A DNA stretch of 38,365 bases from Reclinomonas americana ATCC 50394 (taxonomy: Eukaryota > Jakobida > Jakobea > Jakobida). Made by a program: the position numbers and the translations under genes. The notes beneath the pieces are model-generated. The model saw only the letters and a list, made by a program, of their open reading frames with translations. It did not search any database and had not been told where the DNA came from. Shown piece after piece: positions 11,660 to 23,100 of the stretch. How positions within the stretch are numbered: position 1 is the first letter of the stretch; the number at the start of each line of letters is the position of its first letter. Where the stretch lies: assembly GCA_048213135.1 (NCBI GenBank), contig PS015333.1, forward strand, positions 1 through 38,365, read 5' to 3'.

Positions 11660-12787
11660 GTGTTGCACACGGAGGCATGAATGTCGAGGACTTGGCAGTG
11701 ATGACGAGGAGTGAGGCCGAGCAAGAGCGGCTGCTGAAGCCGTGCGCGCTGTGTTTTGTGAGTGTGGAGACTTTGTCGCGGCATGCGTGGATGGATTCCC
11801 ACACTTCTTCTTTACAGAGGATGGAACTAGCACTGCGAGAGCTGGCGGAGGCGTTCAATCAACCTGCGCAGCGTATACGTACGCGTACTTGTCTGTGCGG
11901 TGACTACTCTGTCGATGAACCGCACAGGCGCCTCGGAGCCAGGGAGGCCAACCAGTTGTGGATTCCGTCACCTTATGTTGCTGAACTCGAGCGGCAAGGA
12001 TGCCATTCGCTATGAGTATACACTGAACGGCAACGTGTTCGCGCGCGTTTGGCAGCCCTCCGTGTGGACAGCTCAAGTCTTCTTCAGCAGAGCGCGGCAG
12101 TAGTTTATGGCTCCGGTCAGTCAAGATCTGCAGACCAGCACTCGAGCTCGCTGTCACCGGTACCGTCGTCGCCCGTCGATGNNNNNNNNNNNNNNNNNNN
12201 NNNNNNNNNNNNNNNNNNNNNNNNNNNNNNNNNNNNNNNNNNNNNNNNNNNNNNNNNNNNNNNNNNNNNNNNNNNNNNNNNNNNNNNNNNNNNNNNNNNN
12301 CCTCACACGATCCTCCCGCTGCACTGGAACGCGGACATCCTCGACATTCTTCTCCTCTGGGTCGCCGCCAGGCGCTCTGCGACTGCAGAAACAACGCCCC
12401 TATTGGCTGAGCCCGGTGAGTTTGACAGTCAACGGTCGCTGCTTCTAGATCTGGTGGCTGATCAGCGTCGCAGCAGAGTGATCTCGTCTCCTTCCCCCGC
12501 GTCGTCTCGCCGAATGTCACCCAAGCTTGAGTCGGACGATGTTTGACCCAAGAGCCGGGCCATCTACCTTCAGCAGTTCATCAACGTTAATATGCGCGAT
12601 ACTCGCGAGCTACGACCAGTGAAGCCAGAGGACGCGTGTTGCGAAGCTGTTGTTGTGGACACGTGAATTCGAACGCGCTGTGGTCATTCATGCAAGTCTT
12701 GTCGAGACAGGCGTGCAGCACCAACTGTCGGATCATGATCTTTATTTCGCGAGCCCAGATATCCGAAGAGTGGTCGAGATTGGTTGA
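11660..12787 (+). CDS. Unrecognised protein, 5' end in gap
   Basis: Exons fit in phase: 11660-11757 (HGGMNVEDLAVMTRSEAEQE), 11818-11872 (MELALRELAEAFNQPAQ), 11928-12046 (LLNSSGKDAIRYEYTLNGN), 12091 to gap (12182-12300), 12301-12477 (PHTILPLHWNADILDILLLW, then SQRSLLLDLVADQ), 12553-12585 (SRAIYLQQFIN) and 12629-12787 (RVAKLLLWTREFERAVVIHA, ending YFASPDIRRVVEIG, stop TGA 12785-12787). Composition is that of a soluble, helix-rich protein with a Ser-rich linker (DQHSSSLSPVPSSPVD). I do not recognise a family. If the intron 12478-12552 is not removed, the frame instead runs to a stop at 12544-12546 with a Ser/Arg tail ending MSPKLESDDV. Confidence 0.55.
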
Positions 12788-13480
12788 GTATTGACGATGT
12801 AACTCGCTGTGTGCGGCTCAATGTGTGTTCGGGTTGGTGTAGTTCCACAGCGTTCCTGACACGAGCGCACTGCGCCACGGAGTTGCTTTCTCTGTCGTGA
12901 GAGATCGTGAACTGTGTNNNNNNNNNNNNNNNNNNNNNNNNNNNNNNNNNNNNNNNNNNNNNNNNNNNNNNNNNNNNNNNNNNNNNNNNNNNNNNNNNNN
13001 NNNNNNNNNNNNNNNNNNNNNNNNNNNNNNNNNNNNNNNNNNNNNNNNNNNNNNNNNNNNNNNNNNNNNNNNNNNNNNNNNNNNNNNNNNNNNNNNNNNN
13101 NNNNNNNNNNNNNNNNNNNNNNNNNNNNNNNNNNNNNNNNNNNNNNNNNNNNNNNNNNNNNNNNNNNNNNNNNNNNNNNNNNNNNNNNNNNNNNNNNNNN
13201 NNNNNNNNNNNNNNNNNNNNNNNNNNNNNNNNNNNNNNNNNNNNNNNNNNNNNNNNNNNNNNNNNNNNNNNNNNNNNNNNNNNNNNNNNNNNNNNNNNNN
13301 NNNNNNNNNNNNNNNNNNGTCAGCCCCTCTTCGCAGTCCGCTGCTCGCGGACGGATATCCATCGATATTGTTTTCGCTTTCTTTCTCGTTCGCGTCGGAG
13401 CACAGGTGAGCAGCTTTCGTGAGTTGCCATCCGTGTATGCCCCCGTGTTGCTCACTGTGCTGCGCCACTCAGCTATAAGC
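12788..13480. other. Intergenic sequence with 401-N gap
   Basis: 12788-12917 and 13319-13480 show no convincing coding in any frame. 12918-13318 is N. The sequence just before the signal-peptide ATG at 13481 ends in CAGCTATAAGC, which could be a core promoter element, but position alone does not prove this. Confidence 0.5.
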
Positions 13481-13604
13481 ATGAGACTGTCGATCCTGTT
13501 GTCACTGGTGGTGGCCGCGTTGGCGGTGGTGGTGTGCATGACGGCCGTGTCTGAGGCACGCCGTATGAATCGCCAGGAGGTGCGCGAGGTGCTGCAAGAC
13601 CTCG
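13481..13604 (+). CDS. First exon of a secreted protein (signal peptide)
   Basis: ATG at 13481 opens MRLSILLSLVVAALAVVVCM, followed by TAVSEARRMNRQEVREVLQDLE and a clean donor GTACGT at about 13605. The hydrophobic core with an Arg after Met and a small-residue site (VSEA) is a textbook signal peptide. The following intron (pyrimidine-rich, 13605-13844) runs into a 244-N gap, so the rest of the gene is unknown. It could join the PH-domain exons at 14107, but a secretory signal on a cytosolic PH domain would be odd; a separate small secreted protein ending in the gap is as likely. Confidence 0.6.
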
Positions 13605-14106
13605 AAGGTACGTACGCAAACAAACAGTGCTTTCTCCCACCTGCGCAACTCTCGCTCTCTCTCGTCACGTCGTCGTCCTCTATTTTTTCTTCTCACATGT
13701 CTTCTCGTCTCGCTTCCACCTCTCCTCCCCCTCTGTTCACTTCTTTTCTCATTCCCGTTCCGCTTCCCTCTCTCCTTTCCTCTCTCCCTCGCCCTCTGTT
13801 CCCTTGCTCCGTACGCGTCCTCGTTCCGATCCTGTATGTCCTCANNNNNNNNNNNNNNNNNNNNNNNNNNNNNNNNNNNNNNNNNNNNNNNNNNNNNNNN
13901 NNNNNNNNNNNNNNNNNNNNNNNNNNNNNNNNNNNNNNNNNNNNNNNNNNNNNNNNNNNNNNNNNNNNNNNNNNNNNNNNNNNNNNNNNNNNNNNNNNNN
14001 NNNNNNNNNNNNNNNNNNNNNNNNNNNNNNNNNNNNNNNNNNNNNNNNNNNNNNNNNNNNNNNNNNNNNNNNNNNNNNNNNNNNNNNNTTTTCCGTCATC
14101 ATGCAG
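13605..14106. other. CT-rich intron and 244-N gap
   Basis: 13605-13844 is rich in TCTCTC/CCTC runs and reads as the start of an intron after the signal-peptide exon. 13845-14088 is N. 14089-14106 (ending CATCATGCAG) is an acceptor tract. No coding was seen. Confidence 0.6.
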
Positions 14107-14828
14107 CTCTCGGCTTCTTTGAGACGGAGGAGGGGGCCGAGGATGAGGATGAGGAGGAAGAAGACTTTGTGGGCGCTGGACAGGGCAACATCGCGGTGCT
14201 GCTGGGCAACAAGCGCAAGGCCTGGCTCTCCAAGGACAAGGTCGAGAAGCTCGGTGGCAAGTTGAAGAATGTTCGTACGCGCCTACCTCCTGAACCACCA
14301 CTTGCATCTCACTCATGCTTCAAACATTCACAGAAGTGGCAGACGCGCTGGGTGTGGCTGGAGCGCGCCGCTCTCACGCCCAATGTTCTGAGTGTCTCGT
14401 GGTGAGCAAATGAATGTCAGTGATCGATATTGTTGCAATGCACTGCACAGCGGTGACTAACGTGGTGGCGTGTACACAGGACGGAGGATGAGTCGCCAAT
14501 CAACCCCAAGCACTCGTTCAACGTCAACCTGGCGGACTTTGGCAGGATTGCTGTTGCGTGCGACACAACCACGCACATCTCTGATCACTGCACTGCTGAC
14601 TCGTACCGACTGCAGATTGGCACGGACGCCACGAACAATGCCATCACCACAATCGACTTTGGCACCGGCAAAGTGTACGTCTCCGCACGCAGCACGCCGT
14701 CGCCGTCTTTCGTATACCCCCGTCACTCACGATTGATTCATGCATGCAGGTACAAGTTCAAGAACTTCCAGACGGCAGGGCTTGCGGCCGACCTGCGTGC
14801 AGCCATTGCCTTTGTACCGGAAGCGTAA
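14107..14828 (+). CDS. PH-domain protein, 5' end in gap
   Basis: Four exons in phase: 14107-14270, 14334-14401, 14480-14674 and 14750-14828 (stop TAA 14826-14828). The first carries an acidic stretch (ETEEGAEDEDEEEEDFVG) then NIAVLLGNKRKAWLSKDK and EKLGGKLKN. Next come KWQTRWVWLE and LTPNVLSVSW, then SPINPKHSFNVNL, DSYRLQIGTD and finally KFKNFQTAGLAADLRAAI. The order (W-L-K start, K.W..R.V.L, LSVSW, and a C-terminal amphipathic helix) is that of a pleckstrin-homology fold of about 110-120 residues. Such domains bind phosphoinositides or protein partners. The lipid-binding basic loop is weak to judge by eye. It meets the BTB gene tail to tail. Confidence 0.72.
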
Positions 14829-15046
14829 AAAACACTCAAGCGACTTCCCAGTTGGCGAAGCACAGCCTGTCGACTGTTATTATATGAACACGCGTGCGAA
14901 AACCCAAAGTCTCTGCGTGTCGTGCATCCCCCTGCTTGAAGACTGTTGCACCACAGTGCGCGCGCTAGTCGATCCCTCGTCGGTGCAGCGGTATTGACAC
15001 ACCGTCACGCGCTGCAAAAAATGCAAGGTGGCGCACCACACTGCAC
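14829..15046. other. Convergent intergenic region
   Basis: 218 nt between the stop of the PH gene (+) and the stop of the BTB gene (-). No coding was seen. It must hold both polyadenylation sites. No AATAAA is visible on either strand. Confidence 0.6.
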
Positions 15047-17168
15047 TCACGATACTCGGACACACTCAAGCCTGATGGTCAGCTGCGGCGTGTATCCCAG
15101 GTAGCACAAGCGCACATCGTCCGGTACCACCCAGTTCGGCACTCGATCATCGATTCGCTGTCAGCCAACCAATCAGCAATCGCCATCTCTGTCGGGAAAA
15201 GAAAACCCCGCCTCACCTCTGCCATGCCACTGCTCTGCGCCACAATCGTCTTTTGTCGCTGGTCGATCACAAACGTCACCGGGCTGCTGCGCGCGAGCGA
15301 CAGTGCCGAACCGTTCTGCAGTCGAACCTCGGTCAGTGACCATTGAAGAGAGGCAAATCATATGTGCATCAACGCACCGCAATTTGGAGCGACGGAAACG
15401 ATGTGTGCCAGAGCATGAACAGCCCACTCGCTGCTCCGTGCGGTGAGTTCACATTCATCATCTCGCCGACTTTTGCTCCGTCGTAAAAGCCCAGCATAAA
15501 GTACTGCGCAGCGCCAGCGGGCACGTGACATCGTATTTCGCACACACCATTGGGACCTGCCGGCAACGGCGTCGTGGCCACACAGCCAATGTAGGCATGC
15601 GCGTTGTGCGTGAATGTGGCCTCCATTCCATCGGGCGACACGCGATACAGATTGCCACGCAGCTCATCACTCCACCGAAGGGACTCAACCGCAGCAGCAG
15701 GTGGACGCACCGACTGCTGCAGTGCTGGCGGTCGAAGGCGAGGCGGAGGGACAACCTCGTCGTGAAACAGGTCGGGGGCGGCCAAGTAGTCCGTCCACCA
15801 AAGGTACCGTTGCGGAGGGAAGATACGACTCAGCTTCACCTCGCGCACGCTGTACGCATGGCGGAGGAGAGGAAAGCATAAGCTTGGAACATCACGACAG
15901 GGAACTGATTACACACCACTCTCGCGGCAAGTGATACAAGCGAATGGCAGTAGCCGGCTCCGCACACACCTCGGCAATCCGCAACTGCTCCGTTTCACTC
16001 CACTCCGCCACCTCCTTGCCCACTGCCACTCCACACTGTGTGCTACACGCACGGTTGAGTGTCACGAGGAAAATGATTCTCCATCGCAGCGACGTGCGCC
16101 ACACGCACCACCCCCAGGCCAACAAGGCTCTCCACAAATCGACCTCGTCGGCATCGAGTTCGTCGAGCAGCAACAGACGCATCAGCGTCGCGACCGAACA
16201 CCGCAGGAAAGCGTCTGTCTGCAGCACTTCGCGTGTTTGATTGCTCACGATGAGCAAACTGTCGCGCTGGATGCGATCAAACTCTGGCCCCAGCATATCC
16301 ACATTCTCCAAGAACGACACCGCCGTGTCGACTCCAATGCGCTGCGAGACAACTCCAAGCAAGTGCTCCCACAATTCCGTGACTCGCATCTCATCACAGG
16401 CCGCCATCAGCGCAAACACCTCCGACAAGGCATAATCCACCGCGCCCGTGTACAGGAAGCGCAGTACTTGGCGCATCACTGGCGTTGCCACATTGCGCTT
16501 CTCGATGCGCCGCTGAGCAGCCTCGGACCACTCTGTCGGCATGTCGATGAGTAAGAGACAACATGGATGAGAATGATGACACCAACCATCGCCGTTGGCC
16601 AGCATGGCAGCAAAGTAGGGCGAGCGCACCACCAGCACCAGTGAGTGTGCTCGCAGCTCAGTGCCCTCCTGTGTGCACGACTCAGCAATTCATCTTCCAC
16701 ACCGCACCGAAGCGCTCTTGCCAACCAACCGTTCCCGCGACAATGGTCACATCGGCCATGCGCACAGCGTGCTCGCCACACTGCTCCTCACCCTCACAGA
16801 AAGGCATTGCGCGCGCCCAGGCCAACAGCACCACAGACTCGGCTTGTTGCCATTGAAGTCGCACATGAGGAGAGGTCTGAAGAGGACGAAGGAACAACAG
16901 GGTTTAGCGAGGAGACCGACAGAGAGATAGAGAGCACACGTAACGTGCTGCTGAGATGCACTCGCAGCCATCGCGACGGTGAAAGAGACGACGGACGTCC
17001 GCATCGATGCAGGACTTGATTGCATTTGTCACGTCTCCGCTCACCACCGATGCATGCGCAGGTCTCCTCTTCTTGCTTGCATGTGTGTGTGTGTGTATGC
17101 GTGTACCCTTGCGTGCTGACCACGTTTGTTGCGTAATCGCACAGAAGGCGGTGGCGGAAGAACGGCAT
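15047..17168 (-). CDS. BTB-BACK protein with SPRY-like C-terminal domain
   Basis: ATG at 17168 (MPFFRHRLLCDYATNVVSTQ), stop TGA 15047-15049. Spliced reading in order: IKSCIDADVRRLFHRRDG; LQWQQAESVVLLAWARAM; BTB core RMADVTIVAG, WQERFGA joined across a 53-nt intron to HSLVLVVRSPYFAAMLANG; VMRQVLRFLYTGAVDYALSE; BACK helices ELWEHLLGVVSQRIGVDTAV, SFLENVDMLG, ATLMRLLLLDELDADEVDLW; then EWSETEQLRIAEVC and YHLPREC/VREVKL. The C-terminal part (RGNLYRVSPDGMEATFTHN, YFMLGFYDGAKVGEMM, SPVTFVIDQRQKTIV, VVPDDVRLCYLGY) has the strand order of a SPRY/B30.2-like sandwich. BTB-BACK proteins usually act as cullin-3 adaptors, with the C-terminal domain binding substrate; here that is inference. A PHR domain is the alternative. 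Confidence 0.8.
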
Positions 17169-17198
17169 GGTCGCCGCCGCCGGTGCCGTCGAAGGCAA

Positions 17199-20100
17199 TG
17201 CGACCTGCTTCTCATTCTCTCAGCACTGCTGTGCGTCATGGGAGGCGTGCTTGCTCTGCAGCAGTGTACTGGTGCGTGTGTGCAAGTGTGTGTTGCATGC
17301 GCGCACACTCGCAACTCAACAGTGTGTGTGCATGGTGTGGATTAGTGTATGTGGCTCCCGGAGGCGCTACTGATGCCGCCACCTGCGGTGTGTCGGCGAC
17401 GCCGCTGGCTTCGGCGTGCGATATCCGTTCGGCGTATGCAGCGTGTGTGAGTCGCGGAACAGCAGGTCCCACGGCCAACCTCTCCATCATGTTCACCAGC
17501 GGCCTCTACGATTTGACCAGTGACAACTATCAGCTGGCGGTCACTGGTGTGTCACGCATGCATGTGTGTGTGTGCTGTCGCTTCCCTCTCCTGGTGCTGA
17601 CGATGGTGTCGTCGATGTGCAGCGGCCACCATCGAACTGATGGCGGTGTCGGAGTCCGCGAGTATCAAGGCCAGTGGCTTGGCAATGACGGCCACGACCA
17701 CCACGGGCTCGATCACCATGCAGGGACTGACGGTTCTCGGCGGGCAGGTACAGTTGCTGCCCTCGGCAACACTGGCCACGCCGTTGACGGTGTCAGTAGT
17801 CAATTGCACCTTTAGCGGATCAAATGGCGTCTTGAGTCCGCTGACAATCGGCACGGTGCCAATGATGCCGGCGCCGATCGCCCCCTTGGAGCTCACGGTG
17901 TCGGGTTGCTCATTTTCTCATTCGTCCACCAGCAACGGCATCGGTGGCGGTGGACTGCATGTGCCGGCGTACTACACCATGGTGACCCTGTCGCAGAGCA
18001 CGTTTACCAATTGCACGGCCACGGTGGGGAGAGGCAGAAGCAGCGATGCAGTGTGACCTTCTGCTCCTCACGACTATCTCTCTCTTCGTGATGCAGGGCC
18101 TTGGTGCGTCGGGTGGTGCCGTGTACTTGCCGAACCCATACCTTTCCGGCAACGTGGTCATCACTTCGTGTAGCTTCCAAAACAACGCCGCCATCGGCAA
18201 CGGGACCGAGACGCAAATGTTTACCGGTGGAGGTCGGTCGGCGTGCACGCGCACGTATCTTGTCGTTCCTGCAGCTGCTCACCGACACATGTTCCCTCGG
18301 GCAGGCGCTGTATTCATTCGCAGCTCCATAACTCTGGCGGTAACCAACTCCACATTTGTCGGTAACCTGGTGCGCAACCTGGCGGGCGATGCCAGCGGTG
18401 GCGGAGCACTGGTTTGTTGACTCGCACGCGCTCTTTTTTTTTCGGTTCCTTGTTTGTTGCTCACTCGCGGCACAACATCTTCACGTGGTAGTACACGGGT
18501 GGTATCACCACGACAGTGGTGACCTCGTCGACGTTTGCAAACAACGTGGCGGTGAATTGTGGCATTGCGGCCCCCGCAATCACCAATATCGGGAGTGCCA
18601 GCAATGGCGGCGGAGCCATTTTCTCCCAAGATTGTGTGGCGCTCACCATCACCAATTCGACCTTTACGCAAAATCTCGCCACTGGCAACTCCAACGGCAT
18701 GAACTGCATCGGACAGACCAAAATGTGTACGGTGACTGGAGCGGCCGCCATTGGTGGCCAGCTGTCGGGTGGAGGAGTTGAGTGACTGCAGAGTTGATTC
18801 TTCGCGTGTGCTGCAAGGCATAGCGCACTGATACTAGTGTGCGGTGCCGCAGGCGATGTACATATCCATCACGGACCCAATGGGCGGAACGCTCACGATG
18901 ACAGGCTCCACATTCAGTGGCAACGCAGCCTCGAACAATTGTGGTGGAGGCTCGTACATTTTCGGCGACGGGAACTCGGGCTCCCAGTGCGGTGGCGGTG
19001 TGTGCGCGTGTCCGCCAATCCTACGCGTCTGCTATCGACACTCACTCGTCTCCAATGACTGCGGCCAGGTGGTGTGTGGGTCGACGGTCTTGCGGCCATG
19101 ACGGTGTGTTTCTGTGGAATGTGCATTTGGTTTCATGATCCCTCTTGCTTACGTAATCGACAGATTGCCAATTGCACCTTTGTAGGGAATGCTGCCAACA
19201 ACAATGGTGATCGTCTGGTTCCATTTTCGTTCCTCATCGGTTCGTGTGTTCATCCTTGCGCCTTTTCTCACACAGCTATCGGTGGATCTAAGAACAACGG
19301 ACACGGCGATGTCGTTGCGTTGCTGTTACCTCTGGGTATTCTCCGCGCTGTGGTGTGTTGATTACATCGAGCAAGCAGATCGGTCAAATCCCGTACATCC
19401 CGAGCACTTTCACCGGCGGCGGTGGACTGTGGGCCGCGTGTGTCGACGGTCCATGTAACATTACAGTCAGTGTTGGTGCTTTTCGCGCGCTGCCTGCACT
19501 GTGCGTTGCCAACGAAAGGCGTGTGTTTCCAGGTTACGGGGTCGTCATTTCGCAGCAACCAGGCCAACGGAAACGCCTCGGCTGGCTCCTTCAATGGGCT
19601 CACTGGCATGGTCACCGCGTCTGGTGGTCTCAGCGGTGGAGGTGTGTGTATATGCATGTGCGCATTCGTGCGGGCACCCGTTCATCGCGTCTTTTCCTCT
19701 GTCATGTGCGCAGGGGCCATGTACCTGAACATGAATGTCGGTGGCATTTTGGTTCGTGTTTGACAGGTGCACTCTGTGCGTGCTCTGCTCTGTTGTTCAC
19801 CGCTTCGTCATGCAGACGTTATCGGATTCAGAGTTCGTTTCCAACGAGTCCAGCGGCAACGGGAATGGCGGCTCGCACAACAACGGAGCCAGTGATTCGC
19901 AAGGCTCTGCACTTGGTGGTATGTTGGTTCCCTCGTCTGTGCTGCACATACATGCGCTGAGTGCTGAAAAACATTACACATCGTGTGACGCACAGGCGGC
20001 GCAGTCTATTTGACGTCGTTCTACGGACCGACCGCAGTCGTGCGTGTCAATCCTGTAGATGTAATCGTCGATTGCATGTTTGCTTGCTTGCTGATGATCA

Positions 20101-23100
20101 CTCCAACCGCGCGCAGTACGTTACTCGTTCTCTGTTTTCGTCAAACACTGTGCAAAACATCGCGTGCGTCGTTGCCATCCATGCTTCGCTAACGGCAGTG
20201 GTTGCACGACTCCTCACACTATGGCTACGCGCAGTTGCGGTGGCCCGTACTCTCAAGCCGGCAGCTGCAACGCTCTGGGTACCGAAGCCGGTGGCGGCGC
20301 CTTCATGGGTTACTGCCTCGCCGGTGGAAGTATGGTTGGCCAGTCTTTGCGTGATGATGGCTGCTGCATGGCTGCCTTTTCACGCTCTCTCTCGTACAGT
20401 ATGTGCAGTCATCGCAGTTTGTCGGCAACTCGGTGGTGAACGCCGCCAACGGCGGCAGCGGTTGCTTTCAAGGAGGCAACAGTGACACGGACTCGATCGG
20501 CGGTGGGGCCATTTTGTTCTACACACAAAACGGCCCAAGTCAAATGGTGCGTGCGTCACGATCCGCCTCCGCATGTCCGTCCCTCCTCTCTCTCTCTCTC
20601 TGTCATCCTCAGTTGCTGCGCACTCAACGCAGAACGTTACGGCCTCTGAGTTCTCGGCAAATGTCGTGGCCACGAGCGGCAATGGTGGAAACAACAATTC
20701 GGGAACCGGAGGGTCCAGTGCCATTGGAGTTGGAGGCGGCGCTTTGTACTGCGACTTCCAGACGGGCGGCAGTCTCGTGCGTATGTCGACGAGGAGTGCC
20801 CCGAAGATAAGAAATCTCACCTTCACACACACATTGCAGTTCATGTACAACTCGGCAATCAATAACAACCTCGTCGATTCATGCGCCAGTGGCGGCAATG
20901 CCAATTATGCCGACAGTTCGGCGTCAGCCGGCAACGGAGGTGAGTGAGTGTGTTCGCACTACTGGTCCGACTGTGTGTTACTGACTGGGTTCCGGCAGGC
21001 GGTGGCGGCTTGTACTTTTACACGGCATCGTCGTCTGCATTGGTATGTGCGGTGGACCGTGCCACGGTAACGAATAGTCTTGCATGCGTGCCGCTCTTGT
21101 AACTCTCCACCTTCGTCAACGCAGATCATGGCAAACATCACGTGGATTGGCAACATTGTACGATGGCACAATCGTGGCGGAACCAACACCGTCAACGGCG
21201 CGGGATTTGCCAACAACGGCAGTGTCGGAGGAGTTGTGTTTGCTTCTTCTGTTTCTGCGCGTGAGCACACACAACAATCCGGCATCTCACGACGTTGCAG
21301 GGAGCGGCATTTGTTGGCTCTGGAACCACCGGATATATGGTTTGTATGTGTGTGTCACCCCTTCCCGCCTTTCGTACTCATGTGCAGCATCGCCAGACCG
21401 TGTACGATTGCACATTTCGCAACAATTCAGTCATCTACTGCTCAGTCGGCGGCAACGGTAACGTACTCGGTGGCAACAGCGAATCAGGACAGACGGGGGG
21501 CGGTGAGAAGTCAAGCTGAACGACGATCGGAATCTGTTGTTGCCATGCTCACTGGTGTTGTTCACTGTTTTCTTCTGCAGGTGCACTCTGGATGTACATG
21601 CGAGGGTTGCGTCTTTCCGCTCTCCGGCATCGCAGTCGCTCGTCTCGTTCTGTTTCTTACACCACCGAATGTACAGGTCGCAGGGCACGTTGGTCAGTGC
21701 GAAATGCACGCGTGTCGAGAGTATGTCTATCACTTGCTGAGTTGTTGCGTGTTTTTTTGCATAGACGATTACGAGGACCTCGTTTCTCGACAACGCTGCC
21801 ATCGGGAATGGATCTGGCGCACTTCGAGAGGCCGGCAACGCGGCCAGTGCCTCGCAGAACTCGAACGGCGGGGGTGCAATGCTGTTGCTCACCAACTACG
21901 AGGTGCAGTTTTGTGGGCCAATATTTGCTTTATCGTACGCACCACTGACACATGTGGTGTGGCAGACGACGCTGTCAAATCTGTATTTTGCCAACAACCG
22001 GGCCACTCAGAACGGCCGTGGCGGCAATTACAGTCTGCTTGGGCAGTCGAACAGCAGCTGGAACGGCGGGGGAGGGCTGTTGTTGGGCATCTCCGGTGCC
22101 TCCAATTTGGTAGACGCACCTGTGTTTTGCTCAGGAGCTGTTTGGCAATATCTCTCATTGTCCTGCTTAGACTCTGTCATCGCTCGTCTTCTACAACAAC
22201 ACATCGATGGACAACGGCAGCGGAGGCGATTATGCGGAACAGTTCGGCAGCTCGTTGGGCGGCTTCAACGGCGGCGGTGCGTCATCCTTCCCTCGTAAAC
22301 TTGCGTCGTCGGTGACTTGACGCTCGCTCGCAGGTGGCGCGCTCATTTTTGCCTACGAGAATGCAAATCACCTGCTTCTCATCGTCAACTCGACGTTCAC
22401 CACCAATTACAGCATCCGCGATGGTGCCGGTGGAGACTTTGCACGGTGCGTCGTTGTTGTTCTTGTCTTTCTGATTTTGCTCTTTAGTTTTTTCAACTGG
22501 CATGCACAGCGTCGACTCTCGTGGCTCTAATCACAACGGTGGTGGTGAGTCGCTATTGGCAAACTTCTGTCTGGCTCGCCGTCCTTCTCACTTTACGTCC
22601 TTCGTCGAATCGCAGGCGGAATGACTGTGCCGGAGGGCGGGACGACCATCACCAACAGTACCTTCCTCTACAACATCGCCATTGATCCGGGTGTTGGTGG
22701 ACGCGTGTCTGTCAACACGACTGCTCACTTCATCTCCGGCGATAGCAATGGCGGTGCGTGTGTCGTGTGCAACCGCTTTGTAGATTTCGTGAAACATAAC
22801 GTGCTTCTGTGAATGTGTGCAGGTGGTGCGTTGCTGGCCTACAATGGAGCAAAAGTTGCTGCATGCACATTCCTGTCCAACACGCTGCAGCTGTCGTCGA
22901 CGGCAATCAGCGCCGGCCACTCCAATGGAGGTTTCGAATGTGTTTGCGCGCGCTTTGTGTGGATGACCGACCGCTCACCTTTCTTCGGCCACCGCTGCGC
23001 AGGCGGAGCACTCCTTCTCGACACCCAATCTTTGTGCCACAATAGTACGTTCATGTACAATGTGGTGCAGAGTCCACTTGGCCCTGCTGCCGGTGGCGCG

